Assembly (NCBI RefSeq): GCF_030730925.1
Contig: NZ_JAVAMB010000009.1
Location: 151,047 to 215,046, forward strand
Origin: Flavobacterium sp. DG2-3
Lineage (GTDB): Bacteria > Bacteroidota > Bacteroidia > Flavobacteriales > Flavobacteriaceae
Direction of reading: 5' to 3'
DNA length: 64,000 nucleotides
The notes beneath the pieces were generated by a model. The model ran no database searches and was not told the DNA's origin. It saw only the letters and a list, made by a program, of their open reading frames with translations. Below are positions 20,557 through 28,829 of this stretch, in pieces. Positions within the stretch are counted from its first letter, which is position 1. Each line of letters begins with the position of its first letter. Position numbers and translations under genes: made by a program.

Positions 20557-20975
20557 AAAACGTATTTATAGATACAAATATTTTAATGGATATTTTTGCA
20601 AACAGACAACCTTTTGTCCATAATTCTTTAAAAATTTACACTTTAGGAGTTGACAAAAAAATTCAGCTTTTTTCAACTTCAAACACTATTATTACATTGC
20701 ATTATCTTTTGAAAAGGCTAATTCCTGAAGAAAAGATAAGAATGGCATTAGACGAGATTATACAAAACATAGAAATAATTCCGGTTGACGCGACGATTAT
20801 AAAGAAAAGTTTAAAATCTAATCATAAAGATTTTGAAGATGCTATTCAGATTATTTCAGCTCAATCAATCCATAATATGGATTGCATTGTAACGAGAGAT
20901 TTGAAAGACTTTAAATTTTCTGAAATTAATGTATTCACACCAGATGAATTTTTAACCAAAATAAACAACAATTAA
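20553..20975 (+). CDS. PIN-domain toxin (VapC-like ribonuclease)
   Basis: A 140-residue PIN-domain protein, expected to be a metal-dependent endoribonuclease that cuts tRNA or other RNA when released from its antitoxin. The acidic residues are visible: Asp7 in VFIDTNILMD, Asp13, the DFEDA motif with Glu95/Asp96, and Asp116 in VTRDLKDF. Translation is coupled to the antitoxin by a 4-bp overlap. It resembles the Bacteroidota PIN proteins paired with DUF6364-type antitoxins. The pair sits between repeat debris and purK, so it is probably mobile. Confidence 0.85.
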   Translation: MKNVFIDTNILMDIFANRQPFVHNSLKIYTLGVDKKIQLFSTSNTIITLHYLLKRLIPEEKIRMALDEIIQNIEIIPVDATIIKKSLKSNHKDFEDAIQIISAQSIHNMDCIVTRDLKDFKFSEINVFTPDEFLTKINNN

Positions 20976-21008
20976 CTAAGTGAATTTCACAAATTCAAAC
21001 AACACACA

Positions 21009-22166
21009 ATGAATTACTTTTCTTCTGATTTTAAATTAGGAATATTAGGCGGCGGACAATTGGGCAAAATGCTTTTGTTCGACACCCGCAAATTTGACAT
21101 ACAGACATACGTTCTCGATCCAAGTGACGAAGCGCCAAGCAAAATCGCCTGCAACAAATTCTTCAAAGGCGATTTAATGGATTATGAAACGGTTTATAAT
21201 TTCGGAAAACAGGTTGATGTTTTGACTTTCGAAATCGAATTGGTTAATCTTGAAGCTTTAACCCAATTAGAAAATGAAGGCGTAAAAGTATATCCATCTC
21301 CAAAAACTTTAAAAGGAATTCAGAATAAAGGTGTTCAAAAACAATTTTATGCTGAAAATGATATTCCAACAGCATCTTTCTTGAGATTCGACAGTCCGGA
21401 ACAATTGATAAAATCGGTTGGAAATAACGAAATCACAATTCCGTTTGTATGGAAATGCACCGAATTTGGTTACGACGGAAATGGTGTCAAAGTAATTCGA
21501 CAAACTTCTGATTTGGATAATCTTCCAAATGTAGAATGTATTGCCGAAACTATGGTTCCGTTCAAAAATGAATTGGCTGTGATTGTGTGCAGAAATCCAT
21601 CTGGAGAAATTAAAACGTATCCTGTTGTAGAAATGGAATTCCATCCAGAAGCCAATCAGGTAGAATACGTAATCTGCCCAGCAAGAATCGACGAAAAAGT
21701 AGCAGAAAAAGCAAGAGCAATTGCGCTGAATGTTTCAGAAAAATTCAATCACGTTGGACTTTTAGCAGTAGAAATGTTCCAAACCAATGAAGATGAAATT
21801 TTAGTGAATGAAGTAGCGCCGCGTCCGCACAACTCTGGACATTATTCAATTGAAGCAAGTTACACTTCACAATTCGAAAATCATTTGCGTGCCATTTTAA
21901 ATCTTCCGTTAGGAAACACCGACAGTAAAGTGGCTGGAGTTATGGTAAACTTAGTTGGAGCCGAAGGACATTCTGGAAATGTAGTTTACGAAAACATCGA
22001 AACCATTTTAGGTTGGAACGGTGTTACGCCACATATTTATGGTAAAAAAGAAACACGCCCGTTTAGAAAAATGGGGCACGTGACCATCGTAAATGAAAAT
22101 ATGATCGAAGCGAGACGAATTGCTGAAGAAGTTAAGAATACTATTAAAGTGATCAGTGGTCAGTAA
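21009..22166 (+). CDS. purK: 5-(carboxyamino)imidazole ribonucleotide synthase
   Basis: ATP-grasp enzyme of de novo purine synthesis that carboxylates AIR with bicarbonate to give N5-CAIR. It is 385 aa with the opening FKLGILGGGQLGKML, a central ATP-grasp domain (PFVWKCTEFGYDGNGVKVI) and the motif VNEVAPRPHNSGHYSIEA. The product is used by PurE, whose gene usually follows directly in Flavobacteriaceae; here two unrelated genes lie between them. Confidence 0.95.
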   Translation: MNYFSSDFKLGILGGGQLGKMLLFDTRKFDIQTYVLDPSDEAPSKIACNKFFKGDLMDYETVYNFGKQVDVLTFEIELVNLEALTQLENEGVKVYPSPKTLKGIQNKGVQKQFYAENDIPTASFLRFDSPEQLIKSVGNNEITIPFVWKCTEFGYDGNGVKVIRQTSDLDNLPNVECIAETMVPFKNELAVIVCRNPSGEIKTYPVVEMEFHPEANQVEYVICPARIDEKVAEKARAIALNVSEKFNHVGLLAVEMFQTNEDEILVNEVAPRPHNSGHYSIEASYTSQFENHLRAILNLPLGNTDSKVAGVMVNLVGAEGHSGNVVYENIETILGWNGVTPHIYGKKETRPFRKMGHVTIVNENMIEARRIAEEVKNTIKVISGQ

Positions 22167-22246
22167 ATTTTAGTGGTTAGTTTTTAATCGCGCTTTACAG
22201 TTTAAAATACATTTTATTTTTTAATTAGCTTGTAAAAATTCAATAA

Positions 22247-23512
22247 ATGAAAATTTCAAAATTACATATCGATTCGTTTAGGCATTTAGAAAATCTGGAA
22301 TTTGATTTTACTTATCAAAGTGGTGAACGTAAAGGGGAACCTTTGGATAAAATATGTTTTATTGGACAAAGTGCTACTGGGAAAACTAGTTTATTGGAGT
22401 TGATCAATAAAGATATTAATGGGTTTTTCAAAACAGAATTAGATGATGTTGGCGATATATGGATTAGGTCGCATAAATTCGATTCTAATTTTAAATTAAT
22501 AAATAACAATCAATCATTTGAATATGACAATGGAGTAATTTCAAAAAACGATAAATCTCTTTCATTCTCAAAAAAATCGGCAAGTTTCATCCAATACCTC
22601 TTTGAAAAAACAGATCGTATTTTTCATATAACTTCTGATATTTTATCAAATCAAAATATAAAACTTTTTGAAGAAGAAACAGTATTGTTGATTGAAAGAT
22701 TTAAGACATTAAGTAAAGAGCGTGAATTAGAAAATGAATATTCAAGATTAACATTTGATCATCAAGTAGAAGAAGAAGTTTGGATTTCATTATTAAAACA
22801 AAATGTTAAGTATTTACAAGATTTTTTGCAATTTGCAACAGAACTTATAAATAGTGGAAGTGTATTAGATAATTCTTCTCAAAAAAAAGTCGATGACTGG
22901 AAATCAAAAAACAGTAACCCTTTGACTGATTTCTCTGAGAAATTCGATGTTATTTTAAATAAAGTTCAACTTGAAGTTGATTTAGTGAATACTAAAAATA
23001 TCATACCATTAAAACATAAAATAACGGGAGAAAATATTCCAATAAAGAATATAAGTACTGGAACAAAACAGCTTTTATTGACAGCCTTTCCTCTATTTAA
23101 ATTAGAAACGAATAATTCAATAATTTTAATTGACGAACCTGAAAGATCTTTATATCCTGACATGCAAATGGATTTAATGGATTATTATAAAAATCTTGCT
23201 CCAGAAGCACAATTTATTGTTTCTACACATTCGCCTTTTATTGCTGCTTCATTCGAACCTGATGAACGTTTTATTTTATATTTTGATGAAGAAGGAAAAG
23301 TAGCTGTTCGAAGAGGAACTTCTCCAATTGGCGATGATCCAAATGATATGTTATATAATGATTTTGGAATCGATTATATAAACAAATATGGTAAAAAAGT
23401 ATACAATGAATATCTTGAGAAAAGAAGACAATTGCTATTTGAAGAAAATGAAGAAGTAAAGAAAAAACTTCAAGATGAAATTGAATCTATTGGAGATAAG
23501 TATAATTTTTAG
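22247..23512 (+). CDS. AAA-type (ABC/SMC-like) ATPase, PtuA-like defence candidate
   Basis: A 421-residue soluble ATPase. It starts MKISKLHIDSFRHLENLEFD, the usual strand of OLD/RecF-like ATPases. Walker A GQSATGKTS is at 40-48, the ABC-type signature STGTKQ at 270-275, Walker B IILIDEPERSLYP with Asp296/Glu297, and the switch His in STHSP at His328. A coiled middle (about 140-240) separates the two halves. No TOPRIM nuclease domain is visible. It is followed 3 bp later by an HNH-like gene, the arrangement of Septu (PtuAB) and related ATPase-nuclease systems. More AT-rich than purK and purE, which it separates. Confidence 0.75.
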   Translation: MKISKLHIDSFRHLENLEFDFTYQSGERKGEPLDKICFIGQSATGKTSLLELINKDINGFFKTELDDVGDIWIRSHKFDSNFKLINNNQSFEYDNGVISKNDKSLSFSKKSASFIQYLFEKTDRIFHITSDILSNQNIKLFEEETVLLIERFKTLSKERELENEYSRLTFDHQVEEEVWISLLKQNVKYLQDFLQFATELINSGSVLDNSSQKKVDDWKSKNSNPLTDFSEKFDVILNKVQLEVDLVNTKNIIPLKHKITGENIPIKNISTGTKQLLLTAFPLFKLETNNSIILIDEPERSLYPDMQMDLMDYYKNLAPEAQFIVSTHSPFIAASFEPDERFILYFDEEGKVAVRRGTSPIGDDPNDMLYNDFGIDYINKYGKKVYNEYLEKRRQLLFEENEEVKKKLQDEIESIGDKYNF

Positions 23513-23515
23513 GAA

Positions 23516-24109
23516 ATGAAAAGAGTTCAAAAACTTCCGACTTCTTTGATTATTTCTGGAAATTTAATATATAAATCAGGTGGAAATAATTCTAAATTAG
23601 GTATACTTCTTCTAAAAGAGCAAAAAGGATTTTGTGCATACACAGAACACTTTATAGGTTTTGACGATGCAAATGATATTGAGCATTTTAATCCTAATCT
23701 GAAAGATCAATTAGGAGATACTTATTACAACTGGTATAAAGTTAAACATCTTCCCAATCAAAGAAAAACTACTAAGTGGATTGAGCCAATATTACTGCCT
23801 TACTCCGAAGATTTTGAAACTAGAGTTATTTATAATGAAGGAGAATATTTTGCACAACCCAATGATGAGGAAGCAAACAACCTGATTATTCTTTTAGATT
23901 TAAATAATCAAAAAAGAGTTGAAGACAGAAAAAACTACATAAAGCGAAGAAGAGAATCTATAAACGATAGAAAACTTCAAACTGAAATAGAGATAAAACA
24001 ATATTTTCAAGATAAAATTGATAACGAAATCAATTCAATCTGTTACTTAAGAGCAATTCAAGAAGAATTCAAAATTGATATTTGGAACATGATTCCAGAA
24101 TTACAATAA
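23516..24109 (+). CDS. HNH-like nuclease candidate partnered with the ATPase
   Basis: A 197-residue protein. The segment GFCAYTEHFIGFDD then DIEHFNPN (Cys40, Glu44, Glu56, His57) and YYNWY (Asn72) resembles the HNH core of PtuB/TIGR02646-type nucleases, where a CxYCE motif is followed by EHF.P and an Asn. Here the second Cys of that motif is replaced by Thr, and there is no obvious later Cys pair, so zinc binding would differ. The C-terminal third is helical and charged. Start ATG at 23516, 3 bp after the ATPase stop; the two are almost certainly co-transcribed. Nuclease activity and a defence role are inferences. Confidence 0.6.
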   Translation: MKRVQKLPTSLIISGNLIYKSGGNNSKLGILLLKEQKGFCAYTEHFIGFDDANDIEHFNPNLKDQLGDTYYNWYKVKHLPNQRKTTKWIEPILLPYSEDFETRVIYNEGEYFAQPNDEEANNLIILLDLNNQKRVEDRKNYIKRRRESINDRKLQTEIEIKQYFQDKIDNEINSICYLRAIQEEFKIDIWNMIPELQ

Positions 24110-24179
24110 ACAAACATATTTCAGCAACAGCGCTCAACTTGAAACCTGAAACCTGAAACAAAAATAAACAACAAAAAAA

Positions 24180-24665
24180 ATGAGCAAAGTAGCCGTTATC
24201 ATGGGAAGCATCTCAGACATGCCAGTTATGCAGGATGCAATTGACATGTTGAAACAATTTAATATAGAAGTAGAAGTCGATATCGTTTCGGCACACAGAA
24301 CGCCAGAGAAATTAGTAGATTTCAGTAAAAATGCACATACACGCGGAATTTCGGTAATTGTTGCCGGTGCAGGCGGTGCAGCGCATTTACCAGGAATGGT
24401 AGCTTCAATGTCTCCACTTCCAGTAATTGGAGTTCCAGTAAAATCTAGCAATTCTATTGATGGTTGGGATTCTGTCTTATCTATTCTTCAAATGCCGGGC
24501 GGCGTTCCAGTTGCAACTGTTGCTTTAAACGGAGCAAAAAATGCGGGAATTTTAGCGGCACAAATCATCGGAAGTTCTGATAAAACCGTTTTAGATGCTA
24601 TTATTGCTTATAAAGAAGAATTGAAAGCGGCGGTTAATAAAGCTGCTGAAGGATTAAAAAAATAA
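24180..24665 (+). CDS. purE: N5-carboxyaminoimidazole ribonucleotide mutase
   Basis: Class I PurE, converting N5-CAIR (from PurK) to CAIR in purine synthesis. At 161 aa it has the family motifs MGSISDMPVM, VSAHRTPEK and AGGAAHLPGMVAS, and the glycine-rich end VATVALNGAKNAGILAAQI. The short spacer upstream contains a repeat-like CTTGAAACCTGAAACCTGAAAC run. A degenerate inverted repeat follows the gene (24664-24775). Confidence 0.96.
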   Translation: MSKVAVIMGSISDMPVMQDAIDMLKQFNIEVEVDIVSAHRTPEKLVDFSKNAHTRGISVIVAGAGGAAHLPGMVASMSPLPVIGVPVKSSNSIDGWDSVLSILQMPGGVPVATVALNGAKNAGILAAQIIGSSDKTVLDAIIAYKEELKAAVNKAAEGLKK

Positions 24666-24776
24666 AAGTTAATTTCACAGAGATTCACAAAGCAAACACA
24701 AAGCTTCGCAAAGGTTAATTTAAAAAACTTTGCGAAGCTCTGTGCCTTCTTAGCGAAACTTTGCGTAACACAACAA
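24664..24776. repeat. Degenerate inverted repeat with GCAAAG motifs
   Basis: CACAAAGCTTCGCAAAGGTT pairs with AACTTTGCGAAGCTCTGTG across an AT-rich centre. It belongs to the same loose family as the arrays at 40553-40710 and 50505-51030. Confidence 0.5.
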
Positions 24777-24780
24777 CACT

Positions 24781-26808
24781 ATGAGCGTATTAACACAATA
24801 TTTCAACACCAAACATAACACAGCGCCTTTTTCGCAAATCAAAATCGAAGATTACGTTCCTGCTTTTCAGGAAGGAATTAAATTGGCCAAAGCTGAAATC
24901 GATGCGATTGTAAATAATCCAGACGCGCCGACTTTTGAAAACACCATTGTTGCAATGGATTTTTCGGGCGATGTTTTGGATCGTCTTTCTAGTATTTTCT
25001 TCAACTTGAATTCGGCTGAAACGAATGACGAAATGCAGAAAATTGCTCAGGAAGTTTCGCCTTGGCTTTCTGAACTTGGAAATGACATTCGTTTGAATGC
25101 CGAATTGTTTGCAAAAGTAAAAGCGGTTTACGATCAAAAAGAAAATTTGAACCTCAACGCTGAGCAAACTACTTTATTAGATAAAAAATATAAAAGCTTT
25201 TCAAGAAACGGAGCTAATCTTCCAGAAGACAAAAAAAGCCAGCTTAGAGAAATTGACAAAGAATTATCAAAACTGAGTTTGCAATTTGGCGAGAATGTTT
25301 TGGCAGAAACTAACAACTTCGAATTGCATCTAACAGATGAAAAAGACCTTTCAGGTTTACCAGAAGGAACAATCGAAGCTGCCAGATTATTAGCCAAAAA
25401 CCAAGACAAAGAAGGCTGGATTTTTACTTTAGATCATCCCAGTTATATTCCGTTTTTAACATATGCAGATAATCGTGAATTGCGTAAAAAAATGGCAATT
25501 GCTTTTGGCGCAAAAGGTTTTCAGAAAAATGAATTCAACAACGAAGAAAACGTTCTGAAAATTGCAAAACTGCGTCACCAAAGAGCGAATCTTTTAGGTT
25601 ATAAAACACACGCACATTTTGTTTTGGAAGAAAGAATGGCAGAAAGTCCAGAGAAAGTTTTTTCTTTTCTGAATGATTTATTAGAAAAAGCAAAACCTGC
25701 CGCTCAAAAAGAATTTGCTGAATTAACCGCTTTCGCGAAAGAACTAGACGGAATCGATCAATTGGAAAAATGGGACGGTGCGTATTATTCTGAGAAATTA
25801 AAACAGCAGCTTTTTAATTTAGACGATGAAAAACTAAAACCTTATTTTCAATTAGAAAAAGTTTTAGACGGCGCTTTTACGGTTGCTAAAAAATTATACG
25901 GTTTAACTTTTACGGAAGTTTTTGATATTGACAAATACCACGAGGAAGTTACAACTTACGAAGTTCGTGATGCTGATGATAAATTAGTTTCGATTTTCTA
26001 CGCCGATTTCTTTCCAAGAAAAGGAAAAAGAAATGGCGCCTGGATGACTTCATTCAAATCACAATACGTAAAAGATGGCGTGAATGAAAGACCACATATT
26101 TCGAATGTCTGCAACTTTACTAAACCAACCGAAACAAAACCTTCATTATTAACTTTTAATGAAGTAACGACTTTATTCCACGAATTTGGACACGGTTTAC
26201 ACGGAATGTTAGCTGACACGGTTTACCCAAGTTTATCCGGAACTTCTGTTTACTGGGATTTTGTAGAATTGCCAAGTCAGATTATGGAAAACTGGTGTTA
26301 CGAACCGGAAGCTTTGGCTTTGTTTGCGAATCATTATGAAACGGGAGAAATCATTCCGATTGAATATGTGCAGAAAATTAAAGAAAGTGCGAGTTTCCAA
26401 GAAGGTTTGGCTACTTTGCGTCAGTTAAGTTTTGGATTGTTAGATATGGCGTGGCACGGACAAGATCCCACAAACATTACCGATCTTAAAATTTTCGAAA
26501 CAGAACAATTTGCGAACACGCAATTGTATCCAGACGTAAAAGAAAATGCAATGAGTACAGCATTTTCTCATATTTTCCAAGGCGGCTATTCTTCTGGATA
26601 TTACAGCTACAAATGGGCAGAAGTTTTGGATGCTGATGCTTTCGAATTTTTCCAAGAAAAAGGAATCTTCAACGAAGAAGTCGCGAAAAAATTCAAAGAC
26701 AATGTGCTTTCAAAAGGAGGAACAGAACATCCGATGACTTTGTATAAACGTTTTAGAGGTCAGGAACCAAAACCTGAGGCGTTGTTGAAGAGAGCGGGAT
26801 TATTATAA
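24781..26808 (+). CDS. M3 family metallopeptidase (peptidyl-dipeptidase Dcp / oligopeptidase A type)
   Basis: A 675-residue zinc peptidase that degrades short peptides in the cytoplasm. The zinc motif HEFGHGLHG begins at His467 with the second His at 471, followed by the downstream Glu region (YWDFVELPSQIMENW) that supplies the third ligand. Other M3 hallmarks are ESPEKVFSFLNDLL, DFFPRKGKRNGAWM and FQGGYSSGYYSYKWAEVL. No signal peptide, so cytoplasmic. The SGYYSYKW motif and length fit the Dcp group. A strong terminator follows. Confidence 0.93.
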   Translation: MSVLTQYFNTKHNTAPFSQIKIEDYVPAFQEGIKLAKAEIDAIVNNPDAPTFENTIVAMDFSGDVLDRLSSIFFNLNSAETNDEMQKIAQEVSPWLSELGNDIRLNAELFAKVKAVYDQKENLNLNAEQTTLLDKKYKSFSRNGANLPEDKKSQLREIDKELSKLSLQFGENVLAETNNFELHLTDEKDLSGLPEGTIEAARLLAKNQDKEGWIFTLDHPSYIPFLTYADNRELRKKMAIAFGAKGFQKNEFNNEENVLKIAKLRHQRANLLGYKTHAHFVLEERMAESPEKVFSFLNDLLEKAKPAAQKEFAELTAFAKELDGIDQLEKWDGAYYSEKLKQQLFNLDDEKLKPYFQLEKVLDGAFTVAKKLYGLTFTEVFDIDKYHEEVTTYEVRDADDKLVSIFYADFFPRKGKRNGAWMTSFKSQYVKDGVNERPHISNVCNFTKPTETKPSLLTFNEVTTLFHEFGHGLHGMLADTVYPSLSGTSVYWDFVELPSQIMENWCYEPEALALFANHYETGEIIPIEYVQKIKESASFQEGLATLRQLSFGLLDMAWHGQDPTNITDLKIFETEQFANTQLYPDVKENAMSTAFSHIFQGGYSSGYYSYKWAEVLDADAFEFFQEKGIFNEEVAKKFKDNVLSKGGTEHPMTLYKRFRGQEPKPEALLKRAGLL

Positions 26809-26865
26809 AGCTCCTAAGATACTAAGTCTCTAAGTTGCTAAGCTTCTTTGAGATTCAAATACTAG

Positions 26866-26892
26866 AACCGAAGTTTTACGCTTCGGTTTTTT
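26866..26892 (+). terminator. Intrinsic terminator after the M3 peptidase gene
   Basis: Hairpin AACCGAAG/CTTCGGTT with a 7-nt loop followed by a run of seven T. Confidence 0.85.
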
Positions 26893-26960
26893 TATTGTAT
26901 TTTGTCAAAAGTAAATTTAGCTATCTTCGCATTTTAAATCTTAATCTTACAAAATAAGCC

Positions 26961-27620
26961 GTGAAAAAATATTTCAAAATCTTTCTTTACCTCGCCATTA
27001 TCGGAATAATTACAATCCTTTCTGTAAACTATCACATCACCTCATCAACTAAAAAATACATTCATTATTCGATAAAGAAATTCCCAAAGAATGATGTCGG
27101 AATTATTTTTGGCGCAGGAATTAACGGAGATCAGCCTAGTAAATATTTAAAAGATCGTCTTGACGCAGGAATCATGCTTTGGAAAGCAAAACGTATCAAT
27201 AAAATTTTACTTTCGGGAGATAACGGTCGTGAAGAATATGATGAATTAACCGTGATGAAAAATTACTGTTACAGAAATGGTGTTGACACCACAAAAATCT
27301 TTATCGATTATGCTGGATTTGACACGTACTCTACAATGTACCGCGCAAAACATATTTTCAAAATCAGAAAAGCAACTTTAATTTCGCAGGAATATCATTT
27401 AAATCGAGCAATTTACATTGGAAGAAGTCTGGGAATAAAATCGGCGGGATATTCTGCCAACAGAGGAGAATATTTAGGTTATAAATATGTAACATTTAGA
27501 GAATATCTTTCTAGATTTAAATCATTTCTGGATGTTCTTAGAAATCGCGAACCTCATTTTCTAGGCGGAGAAATTAATATTAATGGAGAGTCGAATTATT
27601 CTAAAGACGATAAAAGATAA
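26961..27620 (+). CDS. SanA/YdcF-like DUF218 envelope protein
   Basis: A 219-residue protein with one N-terminal membrane anchor (FKIFLYLAIIGIITILSV) and a DUF218 domain: NDVGIIFGAGI, LKDRLDAGIMLWKA, ILLSGDN, EEYDELTVMKNYC, IDYAGFDTYSTMYRAK, TLISQEYHLNRAIYIGRSLG. The order and motifs match SanA (vancomycin high-temperature exclusion) proteins, thought to act on envelope polysaccharide or peptidoglycan intermediates. The start is a GTG at 26961 since no ATG occurs before residue 78. A likely promoter lies upstream: TTTG, 17 bases, TATCTTCG, just after the previous terminator. Confidence 0.82.
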   Translation: MKKYFKIFLYLAIIGIITILSVNYHITSSTKKYIHYSIKKFPKNDVGIIFGAGINGDQPSKYLKDRLDAGIMLWKAKRINKILLSGDNGREEYDELTVMKNYCYRNGVDTTKIFIDYAGFDTYSTMYRAKHIFKIRKATLISQEYHLNRAIYIGRSLGIKSAGYSANRGEYLGYKYVTFREYLSRFKSFLDVLRNREPHFLGGEININGESNYSKDDKR

Positions 27621-27638
27621 AAAAAAGTCCGAAAATTT

Positions 27639-28700
27639 ATGAACACAATTGAAAAACTACATCTAATTGAAAGTGTTTGGAGAAATTATATTTGGGAATA
27701 TGACTTTTTTAGAGAAAAATTAAATTTTGACGATGAATCAAAAACAAATTATGTTGGTGTAATATTTGGTTATTTTCATGACACATTACCAATTATAACT
27801 AATTATCTTAATGACAAATCTCCCTCTTCATTAAATAATGATTTTTTAAATTCAATTGGACTCCTACAAGTAATTTATTTACAGCAAGATTTAGTAATCG
27901 AATTAAACAAATCATTTGGCTTTAGCCATGATATAACATCAAATACAAATAGAGAATTAAGAAATGAATTAATTGGTCACCCTATTAGTAGATTTCAAAA
28001 TAGGACTTTAAAATCCTTTTGCCTTTTTGGATATGAAACTTCAAGAAATAAAATTGTATATTTAAAATATGCCCAAAATAATAATTTTAAGTTTCAAGCA
28101 AAAGAATACCAAACAAATGAAATAATTGAAAATCATATAAAACTTTTAGATAAAAATTTCGAATTAATTTTAAACAAAATAAAAAGACTTTTTACTGAAT
28201 TTAAAAAACAGCTTAATTTAATTCTCGAAAATATACACACTACAACATTTGAAATTTTAATTGAAGAAATAAGTAAAAACTTTAATTTTTATTTCAAATC
28301 TGATATTGTATTCAGCCGAGAAAATATACTAAAAACATATAATTTAAAAGACAAAGCATTGAGATACAATTATAACTTAAAGTTATTTTTAAGCAATCTT
28401 AAATGCAGTTTGATTGAAAATATAAATACTATAAATAAAACATATCTTAGAAAAAAAGAAAATGTTATTGAATATAAATATATAGATTTACCAAGTAATT
28501 ATACGTTTGGAAAACTATATAGCAATCATCCTATTTTTGGAATTAACTACTTTAAAGAAAGATTTTCATTCGATAAAGAAATCATAATAGAACTAGAAAA
28601 TATGGAAAATAATATCGGCAATGATTTTCAATACTATTGTTCTTATAATTATTTACAACATTTAATAAATGAAAAGCATCCCTCGTTCTTTAATGAATGA
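27639..28700 (+). CDS. AT-rich orphan with a HEPN-like RNxxxxH motif
   Basis: A 353-residue protein I do not recognise as a whole. It is mostly helical, soluble, with no signal peptide. Residues 105-118 read RELRNELIGHPISR: Arg108-Asn109-x4-His114 fits the R-(N/D/H)-x-H spacing of HEPN-superfamily ribonucleases, and the preceding helix (NNDFLNSIGLLQVIYLQQDL) is of the kind that packs against it. The coding sequence is clearly more AT-rich than its neighbours, with many AAT, ATA and TTA codons, suggesting acquisition. It follows the SanA-like gene by 18 bp. A HEPN-type toxin or abortive-infection role is only an inference. Confidence 0.6.
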   Translation: MNTIEKLHLIESVWRNYIWEYDFFREKLNFDDESKTNYVGVIFGYFHDTLPIITNYLNDKSPSSLNNDFLNSIGLLQVIYLQQDLVIELNKSFGFSHDITSNTNRELRNELIGHPISRFQNRTLKSFCLFGYETSRNKIVYLKYAQNNNFKFQAKEYQTNEIIENHIKLLDKNFELILNKIKRLFTEFKKQLNLILENIHTTTFEILIEEISKNFNFYFKSDIVFSRENILKTYNLKDKALRYNYNLKLFLSNLKCSLIENINTINKTYLRKKENVIEYKYIDLPSNYTFGKLYSNHPIFGINYFKERFSFDKEIIIELENMENNIGNDFQYYCSYNYLQHLINEKHPSFFNE

Positions 28701-28759
28701 TTCCACCTATTACAGTAAAAATATTTATTCCTTATTTCAAGCCCATTAAGATTGTCGAA

Positions 28760-28806
28760 AAAAAGAATAGAATTTTAAACAATTCTGCAAGATTTCTATT
28801 CTTTTT
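28760..28806. terminator. Bidirectional terminator between the orphan and the antiporter gene
   Basis: Arms AAAAAGAATAGAA (28760-28772) and TTCTATTCTTTTT (28794-28806) between convergent genes. Confidence 0.65.
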
Positions 28807-28829
28807 AAAAGATAAAAACATCCGATTCT

